Shown: positions 1 to 9,322, numbered from the stretch's first letter. The stretch is DNA of 46,254 nt from an uncultured Colwellia sp. (GCA_913063325.1 CAJXYE010000035.1:1-46254); one strand, 5' to 3'. Program-made: numbers and translations. Notes: generated by a model from the letters alone, not told the origin.

Positions 1-57
1 AAACGTGCTGCGAAAAAAGTTTCTCGTGAGAACGCTCGTCGCGTTCGCATGTACTAA
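1..57 (+). CDS. rpsU: 30S ribosomal protein S21, C-terminal end (partial)
   Basis: The window opens inside a reading frame whose last 18 residues end in ENARRVRMY, followed by TAA. This Lys/Arg-rich tail with ENARR is the typical C-terminus of ribosomal protein S21, a small-subunit protein involved in translation initiation. The position just upstream of yqeY, dnaG and rpoD fits the macromolecular synthesis operon of gammaproteobacteria. The 5' part lies outside the window. A short inverted repeat (TCTTAG at 64-69, CTAAGA at 80-85) sits between this stop and the next gene and could be a processing or weak attenuation hairpin. Confidence 0.93.
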   Translation, partial: KRAAKKVSRENARRVRMY

Positions 58-96
58 GAATTATCTTAGTATAACTATTCTAAGAGATTGATATAG

Positions 97-546
97 ATGT
101 CACTTCTACTACAACTCAAAGATGAAATGAAAACAGCTATGCGCGCTAAAGACAAATTACGTCTTGGTGTTATTCGTATGGCTATTTCTGCAATCAAGCA
201 AGCCGAAATTGATCATAAAACCGAGCCAACAGATGACAACATTACTGCGATATTAACCAAAATGGTTAAACAGCGTAAAGAGTCAATTAAAATGTTTGCT
301 GAAGGTGGTCGTGATGAATTGGCAGAAAAAGAAGCAGCGGAAATCACTGCTTTAAATTTTTTCATGCCAGAGCCGCTTACTGCAGAAGAAATTAGTGAAT
401 TAATAAGTAAAGCAATTACTGAATCTGGAGCAGCTTCTATGGCTGATATGGGTAAAGTCATGGCTGTGTTAAAACCTTTAATGCAAGGCAAAGCTGACAT
501 GGGCGCGGTAAGCGGTCAAGTGAGAAAAAGCCTTCAGACGTTATAG
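97..546 (+). CDS. YqeY/GatB-like domain protein
   Basis: A 149-residue protein that matches the YqeY family: a helical N-terminal part (SLLLQLKDEMKTAMRAKDK, then RLGVIRMAISAIKQAE) and a C-terminal helical domain with MGKVMAVLKPLMQGKADMG, the part related to the tail domain of the GatB amidotransferase subunit. The precise function is not established; a link to tRNA or translation is inferred from the GatB-like domain. Full length for the family. It starts at ATG 97, 39 bases after rpsU, and is followed by a clear intrinsic terminator. The order rpsU-yqeY-dnaG-rpoD is a known variant of the operon in marine gammaproteobacteria; E. coli lacks yqeY here. Confidence 0.9.
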   Translation: MSLLLQLKDEMKTAMRAKDKLRLGVIRMAISAIKQAEIDHKTEPTDDNITAILTKMVKQRKESIKMFAEGGRDELAEKEAAEITALNFFMPEPLTAEEISELISKAITESGAASMADMGKVMAVLKPLMQGKADMGAVSGQVRKSLQTL

Positions 547-587
547 TTGAGCTTTTATAGCTAACACTACTTTTAGTACATTAAATG

Positions 588-621
588 AAACCGTAATGGC
601 TTTAGCTATTACGGTTTTTTT
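588..621 (+). terminator. Intrinsic terminator after yqeY
   Basis: A hairpin with stem AAACCGTAATGGC / GCTATTACGGTTT and a four-base TTTA loop runs directly into a run of T. One G-T wobble is present. It separates rpsU-yqeY from dnaG, as the rpsU-dnaG terminator does in E. coli, and would let ribosomal protein output exceed primase output. Confidence 0.88.
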
Positions 622-747
622 ATGATTTTTTTTTATGACTTTTTTTGAGATTTATTTAGCTTAAACCTCAAAATACCAACTACTTCTTCATTGGTATTGT
701 GTAGAATAGTTTGGTGACATTTCCTTTAACGGTGACGCTTAAACATT

Positions 748-2505
748 ATGGCTGGACGAATTTCTCGACAATTTATTGATGACTTACTTAACAGAGCCGA
801 CATTGTCGACCTTGTTGATGGTCGAGTACCATTAAAAAAAGCCGGTAAAAACTATCAAGCCTGTTGTCCATTTCATAATGAAAAATCCCCCTCTTTTACG
901 GTTAGCCAAGATAAACAGTTTTATCACTGCTTTGGTTGTGGTGAACACGGTAATGCTATTTCTTTTTTGATGGAGTTCGACCGCCTTGATTTTGTTGATG
1001 CAGTTGAAGAGCTTGCTTCCTTCTGTGGTATGGACGTTGTCCGAGAAGAAAATACAGCCAGTCCTGAAGAGCAACGTCGACAGCAAAAAATTTACCAACA
1101 AAAACAAGATGACTATGAGTTGATGTCGCAAATTAGTCATTTTTTCCAGCAACAATTAAAAGTGGCCACTGACAAAGATAAAGCTATTGAGTACTTGAAA
1201 GGCAGAGGTCTTAGTGGCGAAGTGGTTAAGCGCTTTGGCATTGGTTACATAAGTGACGCTTGGGACGGTATGATGAGTACCTTTTCACGTAATGGTCAAG
1301 CCAATCAGCAATTAATCGATTTAGGTATGGCCATTTCGGGCGATAAAAAGCGTCCTTATGATCGTTTTCGTGGTCGTATCATGTTTCCTATCAGTGATAA
1401 GCGTGGCCGAGTTATTGGCTTTGGTGGGCGTGTGTTAGGCGATGAAAAGCCCAAGTATTTGAACTCGCCAGAAACGCGTGTTTACCACAAAGGGCAAGAG
1501 CTTTATGGGTTACATGAAGCTAAACAGGCGAATAAAAAACTTAAACGTTTGGTGGTTGTTGAAGGGTATATGGATGTTGTGGCATTAGCACAACACGGTG
1601 TTGATTACGCTGTTGCTTCGTTAGGAACCGCAACCACTTTTGAGCAATTACAAACGCTATTTCGTACTGTGCCTGATGTTATCTGTTGTTATGATGGTGA
1701 TAGAGCTGGACGTGAAGCTGCATGGCGGGCAATGGAAAATGCCTTGCCACTTATTCGTGACGGCTTTTCATTAAAATTTGTTTTTGTACCTGACGGTGAA
1801 GATCCTGATTCATTGATAAGAACTCAAGGGCAGCAAGCTTTTGAAGCTATTCTGGATAACGCTATGCCGTTATCCAAGTTCCTTTTTGAGCAACTCATGC
1901 AAAAATTTGATATGAGTTCTTTGGAAGGGCGAGCATCTTTAGTTGAATCATTCCAGCCTTATTTAGCTAAGCTGCCTGATAGTATTTTAAAAGACGCCAT
2001 GATAAATGAAATTGCTAATAATTTTGGCACAGGTAGTGAGCAGTTTCTTACCAAGTTTACTAAAAGCTTACAAGGTGAAGTTGCTATGCCTAAAGCTAAA
2101 GTAAGTACAAAAGTCACCCCGGTGAGATTAGCGCTTGCTTTATTGTTAGAGCATCCCCATATAGCTAGTAGCTTAGGTGATATTACTGTTTTAGAGCCTT
2201 TGACTGCACCAGGCATTCCACTGTTAATGCAAGTATTAGATGTTTGTCAGAAAAACCCTGATATAAAGTCACCACAATTACTTGAGTATTTTCGTGGTAC
2301 AGAGCAGGGATCACAATTAGCAAAGTTGATGTGCTGGCAGCACCACGTGGAAACTGAGGCAGCAACAGACGTTTTTCTTGATAGTATTGAGAAACTATTG
2401 AATAATTTTGTTGAGCAACGTGCTGAAGTATTATTACAAAAAGCACGGGCTGGACAAATGACTGCAGAGGAAAAACAGGAGTTACAAGCAATTCTCAATG
2501 CTTAA
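748..2505 (+). CDS. dnaG: DNA primase
   Basis: A 585-residue primase that makes RNA primers at the replication fork together with the DnaB helicase. The N-terminal zinc-binding domain shows C40-x2-H43-x17-C61-x2-C64. A TOPRIM catalytic core follows, with VVVEGYMDVVALA near residue 270 and YDGDRAGREAA near residue 315, the acidic metal-binding motifs of the family. The C-terminal region (about 430-585) corresponds to the helicase-interaction domain and is the least conserved part. Length is close to E. coli DnaG (581). It starts at ATG 748 with the usual MAGRIS beginning. It lies between the yqeY terminator and rpoD, so it is the middle gene of the macromolecular synthesis operon. Confidence 0.97.
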   Translation: MAGRISRQFIDDLLNRADIVDLVDGRVPLKKAGKNYQACCPFHNEKSPSFTVSQDKQFYHCFGCGEHGNAISFLMEFDRLDFVDAVEELASFCGMDVVREENTASPEEQRRQQKIYQQKQDDYELMSQISHFFQQQLKVATDKDKAIEYLKGRGLSGEVVKRFGIGYISDAWDGMMSTFSRNGQANQQLIDLGMAISGDKKRPYDRFRGRIMFPISDKRGRVIGFGGRVLGDEKPKYLNSPETRVYHKGQELYGLHEAKQANKKLKRLVVVEGYMDVVALAQHGVDYAVASLGTATTFEQLQTLFRTVPDVICCYDGDRAGREAAWRAMENALPLIRDGFSLKFVFVPDGEDPDSLIRTQGQQAFEAILDNAMPLSKFLFEQLMQKFDMSSLEGRASLVESFQPYLAKLPDSILKDAMINEIANNFGTGSEQFLTKFTKSLQGEVAMPKAKVSTKVTPVRLALALLLEHPHIASSLGDITVLEPLTAPGIPLLMQVLDVCQKNPDIKSPQLLEYFRGTEQGSQLAKLMCWQHHVETEAATDVFLDSIEKLLNNFVEQRAEVLLQKARAGQMTAEEKQELQAILNA

Positions 2506-2617
2506 CTGTAAGTTTTAGCTATACTTAGCAAGCACCTTTAGGTGGTGCAGGTATAAATAACATAAGCGCTATTATTTCAGCTCAAAATGTTAACACGCGA
2601 TAAGACAGGATATTAGC

Positions 2618-2646
2618 TGGTAACTGTCTTTAAAATTCGCTATAAT
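2618..2646 (+). promoter_or_regulatory. Candidate rpoD promoter
   Basis: A perfect TATAAT occurs at 2641-2646 in the 234 base gap between dnaG and rpoD, with a poor -35 (TGGTAA at 2618-2623) at 17 bases. It lies about 95 bases before the rpoD start and could give rpoD its own transcription in addition to read-through from dnaG. The weak -35 makes this tentative. Confidence 0.4.
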
Positions 2647-2739
2647 TTCCGGCTTTATTGCGTCATTTATTAGCTTTTACTAATGTATTAAGCGCATATT
2701 TTACATCCCATATTTAAAAATACAGGTGGACACTCGTCA

Positions 2740-4590
2740 ATGGAACCAGCCCCTCAATCTAGACTTAAAGACCTGATAACCAAAGGTAAAGAACAAGGTT
2801 ATTTAACGTTTGCGCAGGTTAATGATCATCTTCCACAAGACATTATCGACTCTGATCAAGTTGAAGATATCGTTAGTATGATTAACGATATGGGTATTCA
2901 AGTATTTGAAAACGCGCCGGATCAAGATACCTTGATGATGGCTGAAGCAAATACTGATGAAGATGCAGCCGAAGCAGCAGCACAAGCACTTGCAACGGTA
3001 GAAAGTGAAATTGGTCGCACGACCGATCCCGTACGTATGTATATGCGTGAAATGGGTACTGTTGAATTACTTACGCGTAAAGGCGAAATCGTCATTGCCA
3101 AGCGTATAGAAGAAGGCATTAAAGAAGTTCAGCGTAGTGTTTCTGAATATCCACCAGCGATAAACTTCTTATTAGAAATGTGGGATAACTTTGAAGCGGA
3201 AGAATTGCGCTTAACTGATATCATTACTGGCTTTTTAGACCCTGACGCTGAAGAGGAAGATGTCCCTGCAGCAGCAACACATGTCGGTAGTGAGTTGTCT
3301 AAAGATGACTTGGCTAATGAAGACAGTGAAAAGAAAGAAGGCGATGAGGAAGAAGATGAAGAAGAAGAAGACACTGGTCCTTGTCCTGAGTTAGCGCGTG
3401 AAAAATTCACTTTGTTACGTGAAGTACATGAAAATGCTACTAAAATAGTTAAAAGTAAAGGCCGAGGTCATAAAGACGCTCAAGAAGCTATTGATGCCGT
3501 TGCCGAAGTTTTTAAAGAATTTCGTTTAATTCCTAAATTATTTGATAAGTTAGTTAAAAACATGCGCAGCATGATGGACAGGTTGCGTGTTCAAGAACGT
3601 TTGATCATGAAGCACTGTGTTGTCGGTGCGAGCATGCCTAAAACAACGTTTATTAAAATATTCCCAGGTAATGAAACGTCAAAAGAATGGTTTGAAGCTG
3701 AAAAATCTGCAGGTAAGCCCTATTCAATCAAGTTGGGTGATGTAGAACATGATGTTGAACGTTGTATCTATAAACTGAACCAAATTGAAGAAGAAACGCA
3801 CCTAAATATTCACGGCATTAAAGACATTAACCGTCGTATGTCTATTGGTGAAGCAAAAGCGCGTCGTGCAAAGAAAGAAATGGTTGAGGCTAACTTACGT
3901 TTAGTTATCTCAATTGCAAAAAAATACACAAACCGTGGTTTACAATTCCTGGATTTAATCCAAGAAGGTAACATTGGCTTGATGAAGGCCGTTGATAAGT
4001 TTGAATACCGTCGTGGTTATAAATTCTCAACTTATGCAACGTGGTGGATTCGTCAAGCAATTACCCGCTCAATTGCTGACCAAGCACGAACCATTCGTAT
4101 TCCTGTACATATGATTGAAACGATCAACAAGCTAAACCGTGTTTCTCGTCAAATGTTACAAGAAATGGGACGTGAGCCTACGCCAGAAGAATTAGCTGAA
4201 CGTATGGTAATGCCTGAAGATAAAATTCGTAAAGTATTGAAAATAGCGAAAGAGCCTATTTCAATGGAAACGCCAATCGGTGATGATGAAGATTCACACT
4301 TAGGTGACTTTATTGAAGATGGTAGTGGTGAACTTCCGGTTGATTCTGCAACGTCAGAAAACCTTAAAGGTGCTACCCATGAAGTACTTGCCGGTTTAAC
4401 CGCTCGTGAAGCAAAAGTACTTAGAATGCGTTTTGGTATTGATATGAATACCGACCATACTCTTGAAGAGGTTGGTAAGCAATTTGATGTTACACGTGAA
4501 CGTATCCGTCAAATTGAAGCAAAAGCTTTACGTAAGTTACGTCACCCATCTCGTTCAGAGCAGCTTAAAAGCTTCTTAGATGGTGAATAA
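2740..4590 (+). CDS. rpoD: RNA polymerase sigma-70 factor
   Basis: The 616-residue housekeeping sigma factor, which directs RNA polymerase to most promoters. The N-terminal region 1.1 begins [20 protein letters not shown], very like E. coli RpoD. Region 1.2 has [12 protein letters not shown] non-conserved segment carries a very acidic run ([11 protein letters not shown], about residues 205-215). Region 2 has [13 protein letters not shown] and [17 protein letters not shown] for core binding and -10 recognition; region 4 has the helix-turn-helix [20 protein letters not shown] for the -35. The protein ends FLDGE. Length matches E. coli (613). It is followed by an intrinsic terminator that closes the operon. 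Confidence 0.98.
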   Translation: MEPAPQSRLKDLITKGKEQGYLTFAQVNDHLPQDIIDSDQVEDIVSMINDMGIQVFENAPDQDTLMMAEANTDEDAAEAAAQALATVESEIGRTTDPVRMYMREMGTVELLTRKGEIVIAKRIEEGIKEVQRSVSEYPPAINFLLEMWDNFEAEELRLTDIITGFLDPDAEEEDVPAAATHVGSELSKDDLANEDSEKKEGDEEEDEEEEDTGPCPELAREKFTLLREVHENATKIVKSKGRGHKDAQEAIDAVAEVFKEFRLIPKLFDKLVKNMRSMMDRLRVQERLIMKHCVVGASMPKTTFIKIFPGNETSKEWFEAEKSAGKPYSIKLGDVEHDVERCIYKLNQIEEETHLNIHGIKDINRRMSIGEAKARRAKKEMVEANLRLVISIAKKYTNRGLQFLDLIQEGNIGLMKAVDKFEYRRGYKFSTYATWWIRQAITRSIADQARTIRIPVHMIETINKLNRVSRQMLQEMGREPTPEELAERMVMPEDKIRKVLKIAKEPISMETPIGDDEDSHLGDFIEDGSGELPVDSATSENLKGATHEVLAGLTAREAKVLRMRFGIDMNTDHTLEEVGKQFDVTRERIRQIEAKALRKLRHPSRSEQLKSFLDGE

Positions 4591-4637
4591 AAGCTAAAAC
4601 TTAAATAGTACTTTAAATTCTATTTTAAATAGACATA

Positions 4638-4678
4638 AAAAAGAGTAAGTTAGTAACCTAGCTTACTCTTTTTATTTT
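4638..4678 (+). terminator. Intrinsic terminator after rpoD
   Basis: Stem AAAAAGAGTAAGTTAG / CTAGCTTACTCTTTTT around a four-base TAAC loop with one T-G wobble, running into a T-rich tail. It ends the rpoD transcript and the macromolecular synthesis operon. Confidence 0.9.
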
Positions 4679-4695
4679 TCAGATAAGGAAGTTTT

Positions 4696-5313
4696 ATGCG
4701 CGTTATACTTGCTCTCGCTTGTGCTCTTGCCACTGTATCTATGCCCTCCATGGCAAAACAAACACTAAATGTTGAAGTTACACCACTGATTGGTTATCGC
4801 TTTGGTGGTGATTTTGATACGACTAAAGATAAAGTACACAATCGAATAGAGTTAAGTGAAGATACCAGTTATGGATTGTTAACGGCTTGGTCATTTGATC
4901 GCAAGCGCCAAGGTGAGTTCTTAATAAGCCATTACAATACCAATTTTTCTCAATCGGATGACTTTTCAGCCAGTAATACTGGTCTCGGTATTACCTATGC
5001 CCATCTAGGCGGTAATGTACCTCTGTCAGAGGGGCCTATTCCTTTTTATATGACAGGTGGCTTGGGTTTAACTCACCTTGCTCCCAGCGATGAGCAACTG
5101 AGTAATGAAACACGCTTTTCGGTAAATATTGGCTTAGCGACTAAAATTGAATTGAGTGAGCGAGTTAGCCTAAGATTAGATAGCCGTTTATACGGAACAT
5201 TTTTTAACTCAGATAGTGCGATATTTTGTGACGTTGAAACTTGTGCTATATATATTTCTAGCGATATTTGGTTTCAAAGTGAAGTGAGTGCCGGTATAAC
5301 CTACCGATTTTAG
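4696..5313 (+). CDS. Predicted outer-membrane beta-barrel protein
   Basis: A 205-residue protein of unknown function. Residues 1-20 (MRVILALACALATVSMPSMA) form a signal peptide with an AxA-like cleavage site before KQTLN. The mature part has alternating polar and hydrophobic residues (VEVTPLIGYRFGGDF, GLGITYAHLGGNV, FYMTGGLGLTHL, VSLRLDSRLYG) and ends in AGITYRF, the terminal aromatic signal of barrels inserted by the BAM complex. One Cys pair (CDVETC) may form a disulfide in an extracellular loop. It has its own start region (AGGAAG at about 4685-4690 before ATG 4696) after the rpoD terminator. It resembles small OmpA/OprF-like or OmpW-like barrels in style, but I cannot name the family. Confidence 0.75.
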   Translation: MRVILALACALATVSMPSMAKQTLNVEVTPLIGYRFGGDFDTTKDKVHNRIELSEDTSYGLLTAWSFDRKRQGEFLISHYNTNFSQSDDFSASNTGLGITYAHLGGNVPLSEGPIPFYMTGGLGLTHLAPSDEQLSNETRFSVNIGLATKIELSERVSLRLDSRLYGTFFNSDSAIFCDVETCAIYISSDIWFQSEVSAGITYRF

Positions 5314-5385
5314 TTGGCAATTTGCTCTGTTTGTTTGATAATCGAGCAGTCAGTAAAAAAAGCATGATTATTTAAAGTTCATTAG

Positions 5386-5414
5386 GTGACAACAAAATAA
5401 AAAATGCTTATACT
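5386..5414 (+). promoter_or_regulatory. Promoter of the tRNA-Ile2 gene
   Basis: GTGACA at 5386-5391 and TATACT at 5409-5414 are separated by exactly 17 bases and followed by a GC-rich stretch (GCACCCGC) where transcription should start. A G/C-rich discriminator is typical of stringently controlled stable-RNA promoters, so growth-rate control is a reasonable inference. The tRNA begins about 60 bases downstream. Confidence 0.72.
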
Positions 5415-5480
5415 GCACCCGCTTTGTTAGTTCATTCATTCATTTGATTGTTTTAATAAAGCAGGCCAAAATGTGAAAAT

Positions 5481-5557
5481 GGGCCTTTAGCTCAGTTGGT
5501 TAGAGCATCCGACTCATAATCGGCAGGTCCGCAGTTCAAGTCTGCGAAGGCCCACCA
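5481..5557 (+). tRNA. ileX: tRNA-Ile2 (anticodon CAU), ileX-like
   Basis: A 77-base cloverleaf with encoded CCA. The acceptor GGGCCTT pairs with AAGGCCC, the D-arm is GCTC/GAGC, the T-arm is CGCAG/CTGCG, and the anticodon loop CTCATAA places CAT at 5515-5517. The sequence resembles E. coli ileX and the gene sits downstream of rpoD as ileX does, so this is likely the isoleucine tRNA whose C34 is changed to lysidine by TilS to read AUA, rather than a methionine tRNA. Base pair 27-43 at the top of the anticodon stem is a T-C mismatch. Its 3' half is the integration target of the mini-island that follows. tRNA-Met is the alternative reading. Confidence 0.88.
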
Positions 5558-5563
5558 TTTTCA
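5511..5563 (+). repeat. attL: 53 bp direct repeat in the tRNA 3' half
   Basis: The 53 bases from the anticodon arm through CCA and TTTTCA are repeated exactly at 13132-13184. The sequences differ at once outside it (C versus T upstream, C versus T downstream). This is the left junction of the integrated element; the island side of the crossover restores the tRNA 3' end, so the gene stays functional. Confidence 0.93.
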
Positions 5564-6189
5564 CTACCACCTCCCAAGTAAGTAATTACTAACCTAATCA
5601 AGAATCAATCAAAACAAGGTCTACTTGTGGGTCTAGTTAGTGTTTTTTATTCTCCTAATGATTATCAAAACAACTTAATATATTAGGGCTATCATAGGTC
5701 TGACTGTTGTTTGACAAAATTATTCCTGCCTAAGTCAAACACTCCGAAAAACTTAACAATCTTTAACACCCAAAATCCTTTATGCATCTCGAAAATATTA
5801 TCAATGTTGGGTTTTATTGGGTTGATATTTAACTTTCAAAGTAAGGTTTTGACAGGCTTTCGGTTTGTTAAATTTCACTTTGAACCTACCCAATTCCTCA
5901 CCAATTCATGTGCTTTCGGGGTAGACTGTCAGTGAAGATAATAAAGAATATTCTAGGCTACGGAATAATCAAAATGGTGCAGTAAAAACTAAATGAAAGC
6001 TGATGGTATTTTGTAGTGTTAGAAACTTGGTCTCTTATGTTACACCTATGGGATTTATTTATAAAACCCTCTAAGTTTTTTTATAAATAAAATTGCTAAA
6101 CTTCATGCCTAGTTTGTAGTAGCATCAATTTCCTTTAATTCTAGCAATTGTTAATTGCCCGTATTTTTAAGCATGGCAGGGATTTATTT
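5564..6189. other. Left end of island, no convincing gene
   Basis: About 626 bases between attL and the heparinase-like gene. It holds one arm-type repeat (5625-5640). A 74-codon TTG-start frame at 5711-5935 has no ribosome binding site or recognisable sequence and is not called. The stretch probably holds the promoter for the lipoprotein gene, but no good -35/-10 pair stands out. Confidence 0.6.
5625..5640 (+). repeat. Left arm-type repeat of the island
   Basis: TTGTGGGTCTAGTTAG occurs here, 62 bases inside attL, and again in the same orientation at 12992-13007 near the right end. Similar ACAAGGTCTA / GGGGTCTAGTTG sequences lie beside both copies. Matching repeats near both ends are expected of arm-binding sites for a tyrosine integrase or its excision factor. 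Confidence 0.65.
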
Positions 6190-8595
6190 GTGCGTTTATT
6201 TATTATTTTTAATTGTTTAGTTATTATCTTGTTCCTAGCAGGGTGCGGGGAGAATGAGAATACCTTAGGTGTTAAAGGAGATGATTTCAATTTACCTTGG
6301 CAAGAAGAATTAACGTTAGATGTTACTATAAATGATACCTTTACTGGTAATGTAGATGTTATTATTACTGCCGCCCCTACTCATGGGGAGCTTAGCAAGT
6401 CATCTAATAACCTAATTTATACTCCTTATGAAAAGACTCTGATTACGGATAGCTTTCAATACAAATTGAAGCAAGGTAGTACTTTTTCTGAAGAGGCAAT
6501 CGTTCAAATATCGCTTGGCAATAATATTGAACAATTTGAATTAAGTGAAAGCGTGCTAATAGAAGATGGGGAAAATAATACTCTAATAATTAGAATGGCC
6601 TATCAACTACAAGATAATATAGATATTAAAATCGACCGGTATATAAATGAACAGTTAGATTTAGATTTTACTCCGATTAAACAAACCCTCATTGCAGGTA
6701 AAAGCAGCCATCTTATATCTTATACTCCATCCGTTATGGGCGAATTAAAGTTTGAAAAGCAACATAGTTTGAGATTATCTGCTGAGGCGATTATTCCAGA
6801 AAAAATTAACTTTGATTACACTTATTTGGCGGTAAGTGAACCCAACAAGATGTTTTTACCAAGAAAACACTCTTGGTATACACAAGATGCTGCAGACTTA
6901 ATGTTAAATCAACGTGGCTTATCTATGTCTTGGTTAAACTACCCAACCTGGAATATTCCCCCTAAACCTACCTGGGCAGAAAACCCATATAAGAATAATT
7001 CTTGGTTACTTTATTACCATTCGCTATTTTGGTTATTTGCATATGAATATGCTTACGACCAAAGTGACAACGAAGAGTATTTGTATATCATTGGTAATAC
7101 TCTTTTAGATTATCTTAAGCAATCACCTAAAGAGACTCCAAAAAGCTCGATGAGTTGGAATGATCATACTGTCTCACTTCGAACTGATGTTATTACTTAC
7201 TTTTATAATAAATATTTTAAAGCACGCTGGAGTGAAAAAGAAAAAGAGGTTTACTTTATTGGATTAGATGAACATGCATCAGAACTTAGAACATTATTGG
7301 ATAATCCTGTTTTTAAAAGGCATAACCATGGCATGTTCCATGCGCTCTCATTATATAACTTTGTGCATGCGTTTCCAAAGTATACGCAACATACAGATTA
7401 TAAAAGCAGATCAATAGAGCGAATTATGGCTCTTTTCGATAACATGGTTGATATAGAAACTGGCGTATCGTTAGAGCAATCATCAAGTTATCAATTAGTT
7501 TCTATTAGATTATTTTTAACGGCAAATCGGTTAATTAAAGACTTATCTGGTAACTCAAATGTAAATGTAGAGCTATATTTGAAAAATATGGTCGATTACT
7601 CTGCTCATCTTGTTTATCCAAATGGAAAGGCTCCTGCTTCAGGTGATTCTAACTATGGGGCAAATTTTTTAGTTAAATTGAATAAGTATATTGATGGTTC
7701 AGAAATTGAATCTTTGTACTTAGATTATGTTAACTCTGAAGGGAGTCAAGGTAAAAAGCTTGAACAAGTTTTTACCTCTCAAAAAGAAGGTTATGCTATT
7801 TTAAGGCCTGCTGAAAATACTGAGTGGAACAAAGGAACCGTGCTATATAGTGATTTTGGCTTAAAGAAGTACTCTCATGGCCATCATGATGCCATGAGTT
7901 TTACTTCATATAGTGATGGGTATGCGCTGTTAATTGATTCAGGAGGTCCATATGTTTACACTGCACCTGAACGAACATACTATCGCTCTAAATACGCACA
8001 TAATACATTGGTGATTGATGGAGTAACAGAAGTCTTAAATGATGCTAAACTTCTCGATGCACAATGCATTGATGACGTTTGTTATTCTTTCGGACAGCTT
8101 GTACAAGAAGATGTAGTTCATAGTCGACTTATTTTAATTGTAGGCAATGATAAGCCGAATATTTATGTTTTTGACTATGTCGATAGTACAACGATTCATA
8201 AGTACGAGCTTATTTATCATTTTCCCCCAACAAGCTCAGTGTTAGGCCAAAGCGAGTTGGATATAATTCAAATAGGTGAAAATAAATCAATTAGTATTTC
8301 AGTTTTAGCGAGTACAATTGTTGAGACGACTTATTTTGATGGTTATGTGAATGAAGACTTTAAGCAGGGGTGGGTCACTCCAAAGTATGCAAAAGAGTTA
8401 GCCGCACCTGTTATAAGTTATACTTCGACATCTGACTTTTATTGGTCTTTAACTCAAATACTGCAAAAAGAGCAAATGTTAAAACCTCAGGTCACGTTTG
8501 ACCAAAGTACAAGTGAATTCCTGCTGATTTTAGAGGATAAACAGATTGTTTTAGACTTTTCTGACCTTAAAAATCCTCAGGTACTTATTAACTAA
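6190..8595 (+). CDS. Heparinase II/III-like polysaccharide lyase lipoprotein
   Basis: An 801-residue predicted lipoprotein. The chosen start is GTG 6190, seven bases after AGGGA; it gives a clean lipoprotein signal (MRLFIIFNCLVIILFLAGC) with Cys19-20 in an LAGC lipobox, whereas the upstream TTG 6148 adds a charged stretch. Next comes an Ig/cadherin-like region (AAPTHGELS, then TDSFQYKL, about residues 25-110), then an alpha-helical toroid with N379-H380 in RHNHGMFHALSLYNF and a QSSSYQL motif. The C-terminal beta-sandwich has HGHHDAMSF (from H563) and YRSKYAHNTLVIDG (from Y598), hallmarks of the heparinase II/III C-terminal domain. Likely anchored in a membrane and acting by beta-elimination on a uronic-acid polysaccharide such as alginate; the substrate is not shown by sequence. 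It is the main cargo of the island. Confidence 0.85.
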   Translation: MRLFIIFNCLVIILFLAGCGENENTLGVKGDDFNLPWQEELTLDVTINDTFTGNVDVIITAAPTHGELSKSSNNLIYTPYEKTLITDSFQYKLKQGSTFSEEAIVQISLGNNIEQFELSESVLIEDGENNTLIIRMAYQLQDNIDIKIDRYINEQLDLDFTPIKQTLIAGKSSHLISYTPSVMGELKFEKQHSLRLSAEAIIPEKINFDYTYLAVSEPNKMFLPRKHSWYTQDAADLMLNQRGLSMSWLNYPTWNIPPKPTWAENPYKNNSWLLYYHSLFWLFAYEYAYDQSDNEEYLYIIGNTLLDYLKQSPKETPKSSMSWNDHTVSLRTDVITYFYNKYFKARWSEKEKEVYFIGLDEHASELRTLLDNPVFKRHNHGMFHALSLYNFVHAFPKYTQHTDYKSRSIERIMALFDNMVDIETGVSLEQSSSYQLVSIRLFLTANRLIKDLSGNSNVNVELYLKNMVDYSAHLVYPNGKAPASGDSNYGANFLVKLNKYIDGSEIESLYLDYVNSEGSQGKKLEQVFTSQKEGYAILRPAENTEWNKGTVLYSDFGLKKYSHGHHDAMSFTSYSDGYALLIDSGGPYVYTAPERTYYRSKYAHNTLVIDGVTEVLNDAKLLDAQCIDDVCYSFGQLVQEDVVHSRLILIVGNDKPNIYVFDYVDSTTIHKYELIYHFPPTSSVLGQSELDIIQIGENKSISISVLASTIVETTYFDGYVNEDFKQGWVTPKYAKELAAPVISYTSTSDFYWSLTQILQKEQMLKPQVTFDQSTSEFLLILEDKQIVLDFSDLKNPQVLIN

Positions 8596-9085
8596 GAGTC
8601 CACTTTATTAGGACAAAAGCAAATTGCTGTGATTAAGGTTAACCATTCTAATTACTAAGTTTTAGGATCAATCTCCGCTAGATAAATAAGGGACGATGTC
8701 TGCTTTCGTATCTAAACTGCGTATTAACTGGCATGAGTTTGGTTCATAAAAATCGACCGCTTAGTGGTATCTTTTGACCTTATAAACTTTACTATTAAAT
8801 CAAAGCTGTCAGATCGGATATGAGTTGCGTTAATAATTTAAAACACTCTAAAGGCCAGTAGTTATTCATGCTAACAAACAGTGTTGTAACAATTATATTT
8901 ATTTTAAAAATGACAGGTTTTGTAAGGTTTATAGATTTATTATAGGTGAGGTTTAGGGTAGGTTAATTGCAGAAAAAACTCAGTGTTGTAATCGCTTAAT
9001 TGATGAATGTAATAATTTATTCATAGTAATAATGAAGACTTCCTGATAATTTTGCTTTTTAAATTTAATATAAAAGGACAATTTG
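8596..9085. other. Island spacer without a recognisable gene
   Basis: About 490 A+T-rich bases between the two + strand island genes. There is a short inverted repeat ATGAAT / ATTCAT at 9003-9008 and 9019-9024 upstream of the small membrane protein gene. No frame with a plausible ribosome binding site, no RNA gene and no insertion-sequence end was recognised. Confidence 0.55.
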
Positions 9086-9322
9086 ATGAATGAGTTATTG
9101 TTAAATAGTGGTGCAGGTTTAGCGATATCCTTATTTTTAGTGGTTTTGGCTATTCTTTGGTTTTTACTTCCATTCGCTATTTTTGGTACTAAAGACAAGT
9201 TAGGCGAGTTGATCGCAGAGACAAAGAAAACGAATGAGGAACTAAAGGCTTTAAGGGCAGAAGTGGCAATAATAATAAAAGATAGCCAAGACTCTGATTT
9301 CCCTCCTTTTAGAGCTGATTAA
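9086..9322 (+). CDS. Small membrane protein with cytoplasmic helical tail
   Basis: A 78-residue protein. The start is taken at ATG 9086, seven bases after AAGGA; a TTG three bases earlier is also possible. Residues about 8-32 form one transmembrane segment (GLAISLFLVVLAILWFLLPFAIFG), followed by a charged, probably coiled-coil helix (KLGELIAETKKTNEELKALRAEV) and an acidic end. The pattern FGTKxxLxELIxETKKTNEEL is familiar from small single-span proteins of unknown role often found near mobile DNA, but I cannot assign a function. It could be a small scaffold or regulator at the membrane. It is on the + strand like the lipoprotein gene but 490 bases away, so joint transcription is uncertain. 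Confidence 0.65.
   Translation: MNELLLNSGAGLAISLFLVVLAILWFLLPFAIFGTKDKLGELIAETKKTNEELKALRAEVAIIIKDSQDSDFPPFRAD

Noticed and set aside
3129..3410. Ser-rich 93-codon frame opposite rpoD
   Set aside because: It is the mirror of the acidic Glu/Asp-coding run of rpoD on the other strand.
5711..5935. 74-codon TTG-start frame near the left island end
   Set aside because: No ribosome binding site, atypical composition and no family features; more likely chance.
6148..6189. Upstream TTG start for the heparinase-like protein
   Set aside because: It adds a charged stretch before the lipoprotein signal; GTG 6190 has AGGGA at proper spacing and gives a normal signal.
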